DNA of 64,000 nt from UBA5072 sp963822145 (GTDB lineage Bacteria > Bacteroidota > Bacteroidia > Bacteroidales > UBA10428). Positions 25,108 through 33,257 of this stretch are shown in pieces; position 1 is the stretch's first letter, and every line of letters starts with the position of its first letter. The notes under the pieces are model-generated. The model saw only the letters and a list, made by a program, of their open reading frames with translations. It ran no database searches and had not been told where the DNA came from. The stretch is from the NCBI GenBank assembly GCA_963822145.1, contig CAWGGG010000002.1, positions 992,001 through 1,056,000 on the forward strand, written 5' to 3'. The position numbers were made by a program, and so were the translations under genes.

Positions 25108-26580
25108 TTAGGGTTGCTTAGCATTTGATTCAAACAGGGAAGCTATCACCTCGCTATCGCTGAAGTGATGTTTTACCCCCTGGATTTCCTGGTAGGTCTC
25201 ATGACCTTTTCCGGCGATCAATATGATGTCACCCGGGCGGGCCAGCATGCAGGCTGTCTTTATGGCCTCACGACGGTCGGGCTGGATAATGGTCTTGTCA
25301 AGCAGGGGACCGTCCAGTCCCGCTTTCATATCACTGATAATGTCAAGTGGATCTTCATTGCGGGGATTATCAGCTGTGAGAATGAGTCTTTCACTCAAAC
25401 CGGCAGCCACCCTGGCCATGGCCGGACGTTTTGTCTTGTCCCGGTTCCCGCCAGCACCAATAACTGTGATGACCTGTTCCTTGCCCTTACGGATCTGATC
25501 AATGGTCTTAAGCACGTTCACGAGCGCATCGGGTGTGTGAGCATAATCGATAATGGCGGTAATACCTTTGGAGGAGCGCAGGTACTGGAACCGTCCTTCC
25601 ACGGTCTCCAGGGTGCTGATGATCCTGAGCACCTCGTCCCTATCCTGGCCGAGCAAGAGGGCGCAGGCGTAAACCGCCAGCAGGTTGCTGGCATTGAATT
25701 CCCCGATAAACCGGGTCCATAGCTCCGTGTTGTCGACATTCAGCAGCATACCACTGACCTGGCTCTCCAGGATCCTGCCCTTGAAATCGGCCATCGACCG
25801 GATACCAAAATACGAAACCCTTGATTTTGTGTTCTGAACCATGATACGGCCATTCCGGTCATCAGCGTTGATAAGGGAGAAGCTTTCTGCAGGCATGTTA
25901 TCGAAAAACAGTTTCTTGGCTTTTATATATTCTTCAAAGGTCTTGTGATAATCGAGGTGATCGTGGGTAATGTTGGAGAAAAGGCCTCCTGCGAAGTGAA
26001 GACCGGCAACCCGTTCCTGTACCAGGGCATGCGAGCTGACTTCCATGAAAACATACTCGCAACCTGCTTCTGCCATGTCCTTCATAATGCGGTTGAGCTG
26101 AACAGGGTCGGGAGTGGTATGGGTGGCTTCAATGGTTTTATCTCCAATGTAATTGCGGATGGTGGTGAAACAGCCTGACTTATAGCCCAGGCCGGTGAAC
26201 AGGCGGTGCAATAGCGTTACAGTGGTTGTCTTCCCGTTGGTGCCTGTTATGCCAACGAGCTTGAATTTTCCGGAAGGATGATCATAGAAAGCGGAGGCCA
26301 GCTTTGAGAGTGCGTTGGCGCTATTCTTCACCTGAATATAGGTAACATGCGGGTAAACCTGAGCCGGCCATTGTTCGCAAACCACACCCACAGCTCCGGC
26401 TCCGATCGCCTGTTCGATGTAATCGTGACCGTCTGACTGGGTTCCTTTTACTGCAACAAACAGAACTCCAGGCTTTACCGCCCGAGAATCAAAGGTTAAT
26501 CCTGTCAGATGCCGGCTGGTGTGGCCCTGAACCTGCAACACTGAAATGCTTTTTAATATGGAGGCCAGCTTTACCATCAT
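25108..26580 (-). CDS. murE: UDP-MurNAc-tripeptide ligase, meso-diaminopimelate type
   Basis: MurE adds the third stem residue. The 490-residue enzyme has GITGTNGKTTTVTLLHR, HTTPDPVQLN, EVSSHALVQERV and the substrate-selecting motif DNPR (in TADNPRNEDP), which marks diaminopimelate rather than lysine. The peptidoglycan is therefore expected to be of the DAP type, as usual in Bacteroidota. ATG codons at 26580 and 26577 are both possible. It starts three bases after ftsI. Confidence 0.95.
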   Translation of the reverse strand: MMVKLASILKSISVLQVQGHTSRHLTGLTFDSRAVKPGVLFVAVKGTQSDGHDYIEQAIGAGAVGVVCEQWPAQVYPHVTYIQVKNSANALSKLASAFYDHPSGKFKLVGITGTNGKTTTVTLLHRLFTGLGYKSGCFTTIRNYIGDKTIEATHTTPDPVQLNRIMKDMAEAGCEYVFMEVSSHALVQERVAGLHFAGGLFSNITHDHLDYHKTFEEYIKAKKLFFDNMPAESFSLINADDRNGRIMVQNTKSRVSYFGIRSMADFKGRILESQVSGMLLNVDNTELWTRFIGEFNASNLLAVYACALLLGQDRDEVLRIISTLETVEGRFQYLRSSKGITAIIDYAHTPDALVNVLKTIDQIRKGKEQVITVIGAGGNRDKTKRPAMARVAAGLSERLILTADNPRNEDPLDIISDMKAGLDGPLLDKTIIQPDRREAIKTACMLARPGDIILIAGKGHETYQEIQGVKHHFSDSEVIASLFESNAKQP

Positions 26581-26583
26581 GTT

Positions 26584-28710
26584 TTATAAAAAGCTCATTT
26601 CAAGGGTTACCAAATCGCCTTTGCTGACGCGGGTCCCGGGTGGTATGGATTGCTGCCGCACACTGCCTCGCCCCAGTAGCCGGACCCGCAGGCCCGCGGT
26701 TTCAAGCAGGTAAACAGCATCTTTTGCTCCCATAGAAACTACGTTGGGGACCAGTCCGGTGATGATATTCCGGCTGCTGAATCCCACAGCTTCCTCCTTC
26801 TTTTCTGTGCTGACCCATTCTGAACGTATATGGCTGTTCTCGACGGGAATATCCAGTGTCCTCAGCACCTGCCTGATCTCATTGCGGTTCCCTGTTTTTG
26901 AATAGGGAAGATCCAGGGGAACATCCTTACTGGCAGTCACCACCGGGTGCATGTCAATAGAGGTAGCAAATACCTTTCGGGCAATCTCGAGAAAAACGGG
27001 GCCTGCCACCATATTGCCGTAGTACACATTTTTTGACGGGGAGTTTACCACCACAATGCATGAATACTGCGGATCATCAGCAGGGAAGTACCCTACAAAG
27101 GAAGCCTGGTAACTGACTTCCGATGACGATTTATAACCGTATTTTTTATTGTAGATCTGGTTGGTCCCGGTCTTTCCGGCAATCTTGATCAGGGGATTGT
27201 TCAGGTTTTTTGCCGTTCCGCTTTCAACCACCCCTTCGAGCATCCTTTTTACTTTGCGCAGGGTGGAACGGGAACATATGGTCGACTGGAGCACTTCCGT
27301 ATTGTTTTTTCTGACCAGTTTCCCGTGATAGCGTATTTCTTTAACGAAGCGGGGTTTTACCATCTTGCCGTTGTTGGCAATCGCGTTGTAGAAGGTCAGG
27401 GTCTGGAGCGGCGTGATCATTACTTCGTATCCGTGTGCTATCATGGCCAGGGAAATGCCCGACCAGTATTTGTCGCCCGGATACCGGATCACCGGTTTGC
27501 CTTCACCCTTAATTTCAATACCCAGCTTCTCATTCAGACGCATGGCATACAACCGGTCTATGAGATCGCCGGGTTTCTTTTTATAAGCTCCGGTAATGAT
27601 TTTCGCCATGCCGACATTGGAGGAATATTCAAAGACCTGCTCCACCGTTATCCTGCCGTATCCCCCATGTTCATGATGATCATCCAGGATGGTTTTATCA
27701 TAATACTGGTAAGTTCCGTCCCCTGTATCAATGGTATCTTCCAGATCAACCACCCCGTCCTCGAGCGCGGCGATCAGAACAGGCAGCTTAAAGGTAGAGC
27801 CTGGCTCGGTGCTTTCCCCGATGGCATAATTCTGCACTTCGCGATAATTGCCATATTCATCCCTGCCCAGGTTCACCATGGCTTTCACATCGCCGGTTTT
27901 CACCTCCATCACTACGGCAGTGCCATATTGTGCTCCCTGTGAAACAAGTTGCTGCATAAGGGCTTTCTGGGCCACATCCTGGAGGTTCACATCCAGGGTG
28001 GTGATGACGTCACGGCCGTCTTTGGGTTCAATTTCATTCCTGTCGTTCATGGGCATCCAGGCATCCCCGGTAAGACGCTGCATCAGCCTGACGCCCTGAA
28101 TGCCCGCCAGCTGGTCGTTATAAGCACCTTCAATACCCACCACATTGCCGTTGATATCCTTGGAGGTATATCCGATCAACCGGCCGGCCAGATTCTGCTG
28201 CGGCCTTACCCTTCGGTTCTCCTGCATATAGATCAGTCCGCCCTTGTATCTTCCCAGTCGGAATATGGGGAATTCTTTCAGTTGCTTCAATTGGATATAA
28301 TTGACCCCGCTTTTTACCAGATGATAACGCTTTCCCTGGCTGCGGGCATCAACCAGACTTTGTTTGTAGGCTTGCCTGGATTTGTCGCCAAATAACCTCG
28401 AAAGGCAAAGCGCCAGGGAATCAATTCCTTTATTGAATACCTTGTTGGTAAGGTTTTCACACCTGGCGTCAAAATAGACCTCGTAATAGGGCACTGAACT
28501 GGCCAGCAGCCTGCCGTCGGCGGCATAGATGCTTCCACGGTCAGCCGGAATGTTCATGGTCTTCAGCGCAAAGATGTTGGCTTTATCTGTCCATTCTTTT
28601 TTTTCAAATACCTGCAGGTAAAAGATCCTGCCGATGATCAGCAGGCCAAACAGCAGAAATATGATGTATACGATGCCTACTCTCCACAATATGTCCTTTT
28701 TGACTGACAT
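26584..28710 (-). CDS. ftsI: Class B penicillin-binding protein FtsI with a C-terminal PASTA domain
   Basis: A 708-residue transpeptidase that cross-links septal peptidoglycan. One membrane anchor (VGIVYIIFLLFGLLIIGRIF), a pedestal domain with GRLIGYTSKDINGNVVGIEG, and the transpeptidase domain: SxxK in GSTFKLP (~305), SSN in YSSNVGMA (~365) and KTG in AGKTGTNQ (~513). The last ~60 residues form one PASTA domain (ITGLVPNVVSMGAKDAVYLL...IPPGTRVSKG). PASTA-bearing FtsI is common in Bacteroidota, unlike the proteobacterial form, which lacks it. It pairs with the FtsW of the same cluster. Confidence 0.94.
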   Translation of the reverse strand: MSVKKDILWRVGIVYIIFLLFGLLIIGRIFYLQVFEKKEWTDKANIFALKTMNIPADRGSIYAADGRLLASSVPYYEVYFDARCENLTNKVFNKGIDSLALCLSRLFGDKSRQAYKQSLVDARSQGKRYHLVKSGVNYIQLKQLKEFPIFRLGRYKGGLIYMQENRRVRPQQNLAGRLIGYTSKDINGNVVGIEGAYNDQLAGIQGVRLMQRLTGDAWMPMNDRNEIEPKDGRDVITTLDVNLQDVAQKALMQQLVSQGAQYGTAVVMEVKTGDVKAMVNLGRDEYGNYREVQNYAIGESTEPGSTFKLPVLIAALEDGVVDLEDTIDTGDGTYQYYDKTILDDHHEHGGYGRITVEQVFEYSSNVGMAKIITGAYKKKPGDLIDRLYAMRLNEKLGIEIKGEGKPVIRYPGDKYWSGISLAMIAHGYEVMITPLQTLTFYNAIANNGKMVKPRFVKEIRYHGKLVRKNNTEVLQSTICSRSTLRKVKRMLEGVVESGTAKNLNNPLIKIAGKTGTNQIYNKKYGYKSSSEVSYQASFVGYFPADDPQYSCIVVVNSPSKNVYYGNMVAGPVFLEIARKVFATSIDMHPVVTASKDVPLDLPYSKTGNRNEIRQVLRTLDIPVENSHIRSEWVSTEKKEEAVGFSSRNIITGLVPNVVSMGAKDAVYLLETAGLRVRLLGRGSVRQQSIPPGTRVSKGDLVTLEMSFL

Positions 28711-28718
28711 GTATCAAT

Positions 28719-29141
28719 TTATCTTTTAAGTTTTTTTGGCGGTTCCAGGGACTCTTTCAGACCCAGGCCCTTTGATTCCACCAGGGCTGCAACTTCCGAT
28801 GGCCTGCTGATATTCATCAATTCCGATGTAATGGTGATTTGTTCAGAGCGAAGATTATCCACTTCGATTTTCAGATCATTGATCTGGCGTACCATCTTTT
28901 CAGCATGAAAACGATTTCCTATATAGATTACTCCGAGGAAGGTGAGGAACAGGACGAAGGGCAACTGGCGGACCATGTTCTCCCTGACCAGGAATGTACC
29001 GTCTATGAGTTCCTTTACCCGTATTTTACGCTGTGTTTCATCAGGGGCAGGCGCTGTGTCCTGACTTTGCTTTTCCGCTGAAGGTTGCGGGCTTTCGAAT
29101 CCCTCTTCCGTCAAATCTATATGTTGCTGGTTTTGCTGCAT
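28719..29141 (-). CDS. ftsL: FtsL-like bitopic division protein
   Basis: A 140-residue protein with a ~60-residue charged cytoplasmic part, one membrane helix (LPFVLFLTFLGVIYIGNRF), then a coiled-coil segment (MVRQINDLKIEVDNLRSEQI) and a tail ending LGLKESLEPPKKLKR. Topology and position between rsmH and ftsI identify it as FtsL although sequence conservation is weak. The ATG at 29141 clears the rsmH stop by four bases; an ATG codon seven residues upstream would overlap it. Confidence 0.8.
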   Translation of the reverse strand: MQQNQQHIDLTEEGFESPQPSAEKQSQDTAPAPDETQRKIRVKELIDGTFLVRENMVRQLPFVLFLTFLGVIYIGNRFHAEKMVRQINDLKIEVDNLRSEQITITSELMNISRPSEVAALVESKGLGLKESLEPPKKLKR

Positions 29142-29145
29142 GGCT

Positions 29146-30045
29146 CTATTTCTTTTCTGCAATTCTCAACCGGGCACTTCTGGCCCTCGGGTTATCAAGA
29201 ATCTCTTTTTCCCCGGCCATTACTGGTTTCCGGGTGATCTGCCTGAAGGGTTCAGGACTGTGCCCGAAAACATCCTTAGCCGGTTGTTCGGTGCTATTTC
29301 CCCACCGCATGAAGTTTTTTACCAGTCTGTCCTCAAGTGAATGATAGCTGATGATGACCAGCCGGCCGACCGGGTTGAGCATTTCAGCCGCACCGGAAAG
29401 CAGATCGTTCAGGTTTTCGAGTTCACGGTTGACCTCAATCCGGATGGCCTGGAAGACTTTTGACAGGAACTGGTTTTCGGCATGTTTCGGCATCAAGGGT
29501 TCCAGACAACGGATCAATTGTGTGGTGGTCATCAATCGTTCCCTGGAGCGGAATTGCTCAATGGCTGCGGACAAACGGTGCGCGTGCGGCAACTCCCCGT
29601 ATTCCCTGAACAGGCCGGCCAGCCTGTCGGGCTCATATTCGTTGATGATCATCTCGGCAGTAAGGCCTCCACGCTGGTTCATGCGCATGTCCAGGGCTGC
29701 CTCGGAACGATAGGTAAACCCTCTGCCGGGTGTGTCAAAATGATGGGAGGAAACCCCCAGATCAGCAATCAGGCCATCAATACCCTTTACCCCATGATAT
29801 TTCAGGTAGTTCTTTAAAAACCGGAAATTACCCTGTATGAAAAAGAACTTCTTATCCTCCGGAAGGTTTCCGGCCGCGTCCCCGTCCTGGTCAAATGCAA
29901 ACAACCTGCCGCTGCCCAGTCTTTTCAGTATTTCGACGGAATGTCCACCGCCGCCATAGGTGACGTCAACATAAGTTCCATCGGGGGAAATGTTCAGCCC
30001 CTCAACACTTTCTTTTAAAAGTACCGGTATATGGTAGACGCTCAT
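29146..30045 (-). CDS. rsmH: 16S rRNA (cytosine(1402)-N(4))-methyltransferase
   Basis: RsmH (MraW) methylates N4 of C1402 in the ribosomal decoding site. The 299-residue product has HIPVLLKESVEGL at the start, the SAM-binding YVDVTYGGGGHSVEIL, ADLGVSSHHFDTPGRGFTY and ISYHSLEDRLVKNFM. All are diagnostic. Its start overlaps the mraZ stop in ATGA, so the two are translationally coupled. Confidence 0.96.
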   Translation of the reverse strand: MSVYHIPVLLKESVEGLNISPDGTYVDVTYGGGGHSVEILKRLGSGRLFAFDQDGDAAGNLPEDKKFFFIQGNFRFLKNYLKYHGVKGIDGLIADLGVSSHHFDTPGRGFTYRSEAALDMRMNQRGGLTAEMIINEYEPDRLAGLFREYGELPHAHRLSAAIEQFRSRERLMTTTQLIRCLEPLMPKHAENQFLSKVFQAIRIEVNRELENLNDLLSGAAEMLNPVGRLVIISYHSLEDRLVKNFMRWGNSTEQPAKDVFGHSPEPFRQITRKPVMAGEKEILDNPRARSARLRIAEKK

Positions 30046-30545
30046 TCACCCGCGCTTTTATTTGAGATTTCACCCCCTTTGTTCAGGTTTCCCATGATCT
30101 TTTCCGCCAGCCGGGCTATGTTATCACCGCCGCTTTCAATGCTTTCGTAAGCCTGCCTGGACCAGATCTCAATCCTGTCTAAATGGCCTGCCATTACTAT
30201 TTCCCGGTCAGCCCCGATTTCCTCCAGCAATCTCCGGGGAATCAGCAGCCTGTTGCTGGAATCGAGCATGACATCTGCCGTGCCTTTGAAAAAACCGCGA
30301 AGAAACTGGTTGTGCTCCCGGTTATAAGGATTCGTGTTCTGCCGCAGGATCTGGGTCTGCCTTTCCCATTCCACCATGGGATATAAAACCAGGCATGATT
30401 CAAAGATATCCTTCTTCAGCACAAATTTCTCCTGCATGCTGCTGGCCATCTGCTTGATAAAAGCAGCGGGCAGAAGCACACGGCCCTTTTCATCGAGCCT
30501 GCAGGAATAATCGCCAGTGAAGGTCAGCATGTTGGGTTTTTCCAT
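30042..30545 (-). CDS. mraZ: Transcriptional regulator MraZ
   Basis: A 167-residue protein with two AbrB-like MraZ repeats: FTGDYSCRLDEKGRVLLPAAF (~8-28) and GTADVMLDSSNRLLIPRRLLEE (~85-106). MraZ proteins form rings and bind direct repeats before their own gene, regulating the division cluster. Four such repeats are present 25-65 bases upstream of this start. First gene of the cluster. An ATG five residues downstream (MLTFTG) is an alternative start. Confidence 0.95.
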   Translation of the reverse strand: MEKPNMLTFTGDYSCRLDEKGRVLLPAAFIKQMASSMQEKFVLKKDIFESCLVLYPMVEWERQTQILRQNTNPYNREHNQFLRGFFKGTADVMLDSSNRLLIPRRLLEEIGADREIVMAGHLDRIEIWSRQAYESIESGGDNIARLAEKIMGNLNKGGEISNKSAGE

Positions 30546-30570
30546 ATGGAATGTAAAAGTAATACAATTA

Positions 30571-30610
30571 TTCCCACTTTATTCCACATTCACCCATTTT
30601 TTCCCACTTT
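30571..30610 (-). promoter_or_regulatory. MraZ operator: four consecutive 10-bp repeats
   Basis: On the - strand four decamers follow each other without a gap: AAAGTGGGAA, AATGTGGAAT, AAAATGGGTG and AAAGTGGGAA (30571-30580, 30581-30590, 30591-30600 and 30601-30610 respectively). The shared core is (G/A)TGG(G/A), which fits the TGGGN repeats at ~10-bp spacing bound by MraZ in other bacteria. The block ends 25 bases before the mraZ start. The second repeat, TGTGGAAT, is the weakest. Confidence 0.85.
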
Positions 30611-30713
30611 GTTAATAACTTTTCCGGGATGGTGTTATCCGTGATAAATAACAACATTGGAAAGTCGGCCCCTCCATTCGCCGGCATTGATAATAAATCA
30701 TTAACTTACAGGC

Positions 30714-31715
30714 ATGAAAGTGCTGGTAACCGGGGCAAATGGTTTCCTGGCATCAAATGTTGTCAGGGAGCTTAACAGTCATGGAGTTGATGTACGCGCG
30801 CTGGTCAGGCCTGCAGCAGATTTGCGTTCTTTATCAGGAACGGTTTGCGAGCTGTTTTACGGGCAAATAACGAATCTGTCGGATGCTGTTAAGGCAGCCA
30901 GGGATTGTGATGCAGTTGTTCATGCAGCGGCTGAAACTTCACAGTCTTATAAAGGGTACCAACCCTATGGCCTGGTTAACGTGACCGGGACCCTGAATAT
31001 GCTCGAAGCTTCGTGCAGAAGCCATACTAAGAAGTTCATCTTTGTCAGCACGGCCAATGCTTTCGGATATGGCACAAAAGAATGTCCTGGAAACGAGGAT
31101 ATACCTGCCAGGGTTCCCTTTACTTTATCGGGTTATGCTATAAGTAAAATGAAAGCCCAGGATCTCGTCCTGGAATATGCACGCGACGGAAGGCTGGATG
31201 CAACCGTGGTGAATCCAACTTTCATGATTGGTGCCTATGACAGTAAACCGAGCTCCGGTAAAATCATTACCATGATGTACGGAAAGAAAATTGTACCGGT
31301 TCCACCTGGCGGGAAAAATTTCATACACGTGGCTGATGTTGCCAGGGGCATCTATCAGGCCATTGATAAGGGGAAATCCGGGACCTGTTACCTCCTGGCG
31401 AATGAAAATCTTACCTATGCCGAATTCTTTTCGAAGGTCAGCCGTGTGTCAGGCAAATCCTTTTACAGCATCGGATTATCTGCCGGGATCATGGCCTTTT
31501 TGGGAATGGCAGGTGAGGTGACTAGACTTTTTAAGGGTAAATCAGACTTAAATCTGTTGAACGCCAGACTCCTTTGTGTAGGTAATTATTACAGCAGCGC
31601 CAAAGCGGTTAAAGATCTTGGTTTACCACAAACATCCGTGGATCAGGCAATAGCTGATGCTCTCGAATGGTTTGGCAGCATGGGCTATCTCAGGATAAAA
31701 GGTCAGATAAAGTGA
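30714..31715 (+). CDS. NAD-dependent epimerase/dehydratase (extended SDR)
   Basis: A 333-residue extended short-chain dehydrogenase. The Rossmann motif is VTGANGFLASNVVREL at the N-terminus, the catalytic YxxxK is YAISK (~142-146), and VVNPTFMIGAYDSKPSSG follows, typical of the dihydroflavonol reductase/3-beta-HSD-like branch. Substrate is unknown; nucleotide sugars and hydroxy-sterol or flavonol-type compounds are all used in this superfamily. It lies divergent from mraZ and 69 bases before an acyltransferase gene on the same strand, which may point to lipid or envelope chemistry. Confidence 0.85.
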   Translation: MKVLVTGANGFLASNVVRELNSHGVDVRALVRPAADLRSLSGTVCELFYGQITNLSDAVKAARDCDAVVHAAAETSQSYKGYQPYGLVNVTGTLNMLEASCRSHTKKFIFVSTANAFGYGTKECPGNEDIPARVPFTLSGYAISKMKAQDLVLEYARDGRLDATVVNPTFMIGAYDSKPSSGKIITMMYGKKIVPVPPGGKNFIHVADVARGIYQAIDKGKSGTCYLLANENLTYAEFFSKVSRVSGKSFYSIGLSAGIMAFLGMAGEVTRLFKGKSDLNLLNARLLCVGNYYSSAKAVKDLGLPQTSVDQAIADALEWFGSMGYLRIKGQIK

Positions 31716-31784
31716 ACGGCGATTTAACTGGGTAATCGTGCGGAATGTGTAATTTTGAGGTTGCTTTTTTTAATAGTTTTAATT

Positions 31785-32636
31785 ATGTCAGAACAAGCTA
31801 TGCGGGAACGAACAAGACCTGTTAATATTAGAAAGGTTTTTTATGATAAAAATCCGCGCCTGGCAAAGATCCTGCCTGGTTTCGTATACAAGTACCTTGA
31901 AAAAATAGCACATCAGCGCGATATCAATGAATTTCTGGAGAAGCATGGCGATAAATACGGTCTGGATTTTGCACGTGCTGCCATCCGGGATTTTAATATA
32001 ACCCTGACGGTTGTTGGTGAGGCGAACATTCCAGCATCCGGTCGTTTTATTTTTGCCTGCAATCATCCGCTGGGAGGATTCGACGGTATTTGCCTGATGG
32101 ATCTGATGAGCCGGTATTTTAGTGATTATAAATTTTTATCCAATGATATTCTCATGAATATTATCAACCTGCATCCCTTGTTTATTCCGATCAACAAGCA
32201 TGGCAGGCAGGCTGAGGAATCAGCCAGCAAACTACATGAGGCCTACCTGTCCGATACACAGATTGTTACTTTCCCGTCGGGTTTGGTATCCCGGTATATC
32301 AACGGGCAGGTCATGGATCTGGAATGGAAGAAAAACTTTATTGCCAAAGCAGTTCATTATAAGCGCGATGTCATTCCGGTACATTTCACTGGCAGAAACT
32401 CAGCTTTCTTTTACGGCCTTTACAGGACCAGGATGATGCTGGGCATAAAAGCCAATCTTGAAATGTTTTACCTGGTTGATGAAACCTTCAAACATCGCAA
32501 CGATCATCTTACGGTTACCTTTGGCAAACCGATCCCATATACTACCTTCGACCATTCGAAAACACCTGTTCAATGGGCCAAATGGGTGAAGGAACAGGTG
32601 TATGGATTAGCGGGAGTGACGGAGGTACCTTTGTAA
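31785..32636 (+). CDS. Glycerolipid acyltransferase-like protein (PlsC superfamily)
   Basis: A 283-residue protein with the acyltransferase motif in the form CNHPLGGFDGICLMD (an H-x5-D spacing, frequent in Bacteroidota members in place of H-x4-D) and a later FPSGLVSRY where PlsC has FPEGT. The N-terminal ~70 residues are an additional helical segment (DKNPRLAKILPGFVYKYLEKIA). Probably transfers an acyl chain to a lysophospholipid or ornithine lipid precursor at the inner membrane. The ATG at 31785 (MSEQAM) is preferred; an upstream TTG at 31755 would add an unconvincing leader. Confidence 0.8.
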   Translation: MSEQAMRERTRPVNIRKVFYDKNPRLAKILPGFVYKYLEKIAHQRDINEFLEKHGDKYGLDFARAAIRDFNITLTVVGEANIPASGRFIFACNHPLGGFDGICLMDLMSRYFSDYKFLSNDILMNIINLHPLFIPINKHGRQAEESASKLHEAYLSDTQIVTFPSGLVSRYINGQVMDLEWKKNFIAKAVHYKRDVIPVHFTGRNSAFFYGLYRTRMMLGIKANLEMFYLVDETFKHRNDHLTVTFGKPIPYTTFDHSKTPVQWAKWVKEQVYGLAGVTEVPL

Positions 32637-32639
32637 AAA

Positions 32640-32674
32640 GGGACAAGGGACAAGGGACAAGGGACGAGGGACAA
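32640..32674 (+). repeat. GGGACAA heptamer array after the acyltransferase stop codon
   Basis: Five heptamers, four GGGACAA and one GGGACGA, starting three bases after the TAA stop codon and reading in the sense of the gene. Confidence 0.9.
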
Positions 32675-32678
32675 GGCT

Positions 32679-32707
32679 TTCGGTATTCGGTATAACCGAA
32701 TACCGAA
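32679..32707. terminator. Perfect 13-bp hairpin between converging genes
   Basis: TTCGGTATTCGGT (32679-32691) pairs perfectly with ACCGAATACCGAA (32695-32707) around a three-base loop. Each arm is itself a doubled seven-base word. There is no strong T tract on either side. Position between two converging genes suggests a transcription barrier or RNA-end stabiliser serving both. Confidence 0.6.
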
Positions 32708-32723
32708 TACCAGTAATACAATA

Positions 32724-33080
32724 TTATTTGAAAAGTACAATAGTCTCATCCTGCATGAGGACCCACAAGGAATATACGCCCTTAAGGGTTCCCAGGGGAA
32801 AATTCAGACAGCCCAAAGCGGCGACTACCAGTACAATTACCCGGGCCCATTTCTGGTAACTCAGCAGACCGATCCCTCCAATCAGTCCCAGTAGTGAAAC
32901 CAGTATAATAATAGTAGGTAAAAAGGCACCCAGGAATCTTAGGACCGTTATGGCCACCTCCACATCATCGACAAAGGATCCTGCGAATGAAAAGACAAAG
33001 AAAACGATCATGGCGGCCAGGATGCCCATGGTGCTGAAACCGATCTGCAGCGCAGCCACCAGTGTAACGTGTTTTTTCAT
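32724..33080 (-). CDS. Small membrane protein of unknown function
   Basis: A 118-residue protein with three or four hydrophobic segments (LQIGFSTMGILAAMIVFFVF, FLGAFLPTIIILVSLLGLIGG, ARVIVLVVAALGCLNF) and a YQKW turn between the second and third. The layout resembles small Bacteroidota membrane proteins with no assigned function. The ATG at 33080 (MKKHVTL) is favoured over one five residues upstream. It is monocistronic and divergent from the efflux operon. Confidence 0.65.
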   Translation of the reverse strand: MKKHVTLVAALQIGFSTMGILAAMIVFFVFSFAGSFVDDVEVAITVLRFLGAFLPTIIILVSLLGLIGGIGLLSYQKWARVIVLVVAALGCLNFPLGTLKGVYSLWVLMQDETIVLFK

Positions 33081-33198
33081 GTTTGATTCTTGCATGTTCT
33101 TTTTTTCAGAAAGTTAGTGTTTTTTTCATCATGACAAGGTATGTCTATACAATTTAAGGTTTTGTATATTTTTATGGGTGTAGGGTAAACTAATTGGT

Positions 33199-33206
33199 TA
33201 CTTTTG
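33199..33206 (+). promoter_or_regulatory. Possible -7 element of the RND efflux operon
   Basis: TACTTTTG matches the Bacteroidota -7 consensus TAnnTTTG, 52 bases before the adaptor start. No convincing TTG was found 19-21 bases upstream, so it is only a candidate. Confidence 0.4.
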
Positions 33207-33257
33207 TTGTTTGAAAACGGATTCACCCGCCAGAACCATCCTTTAAAATACGCAATT

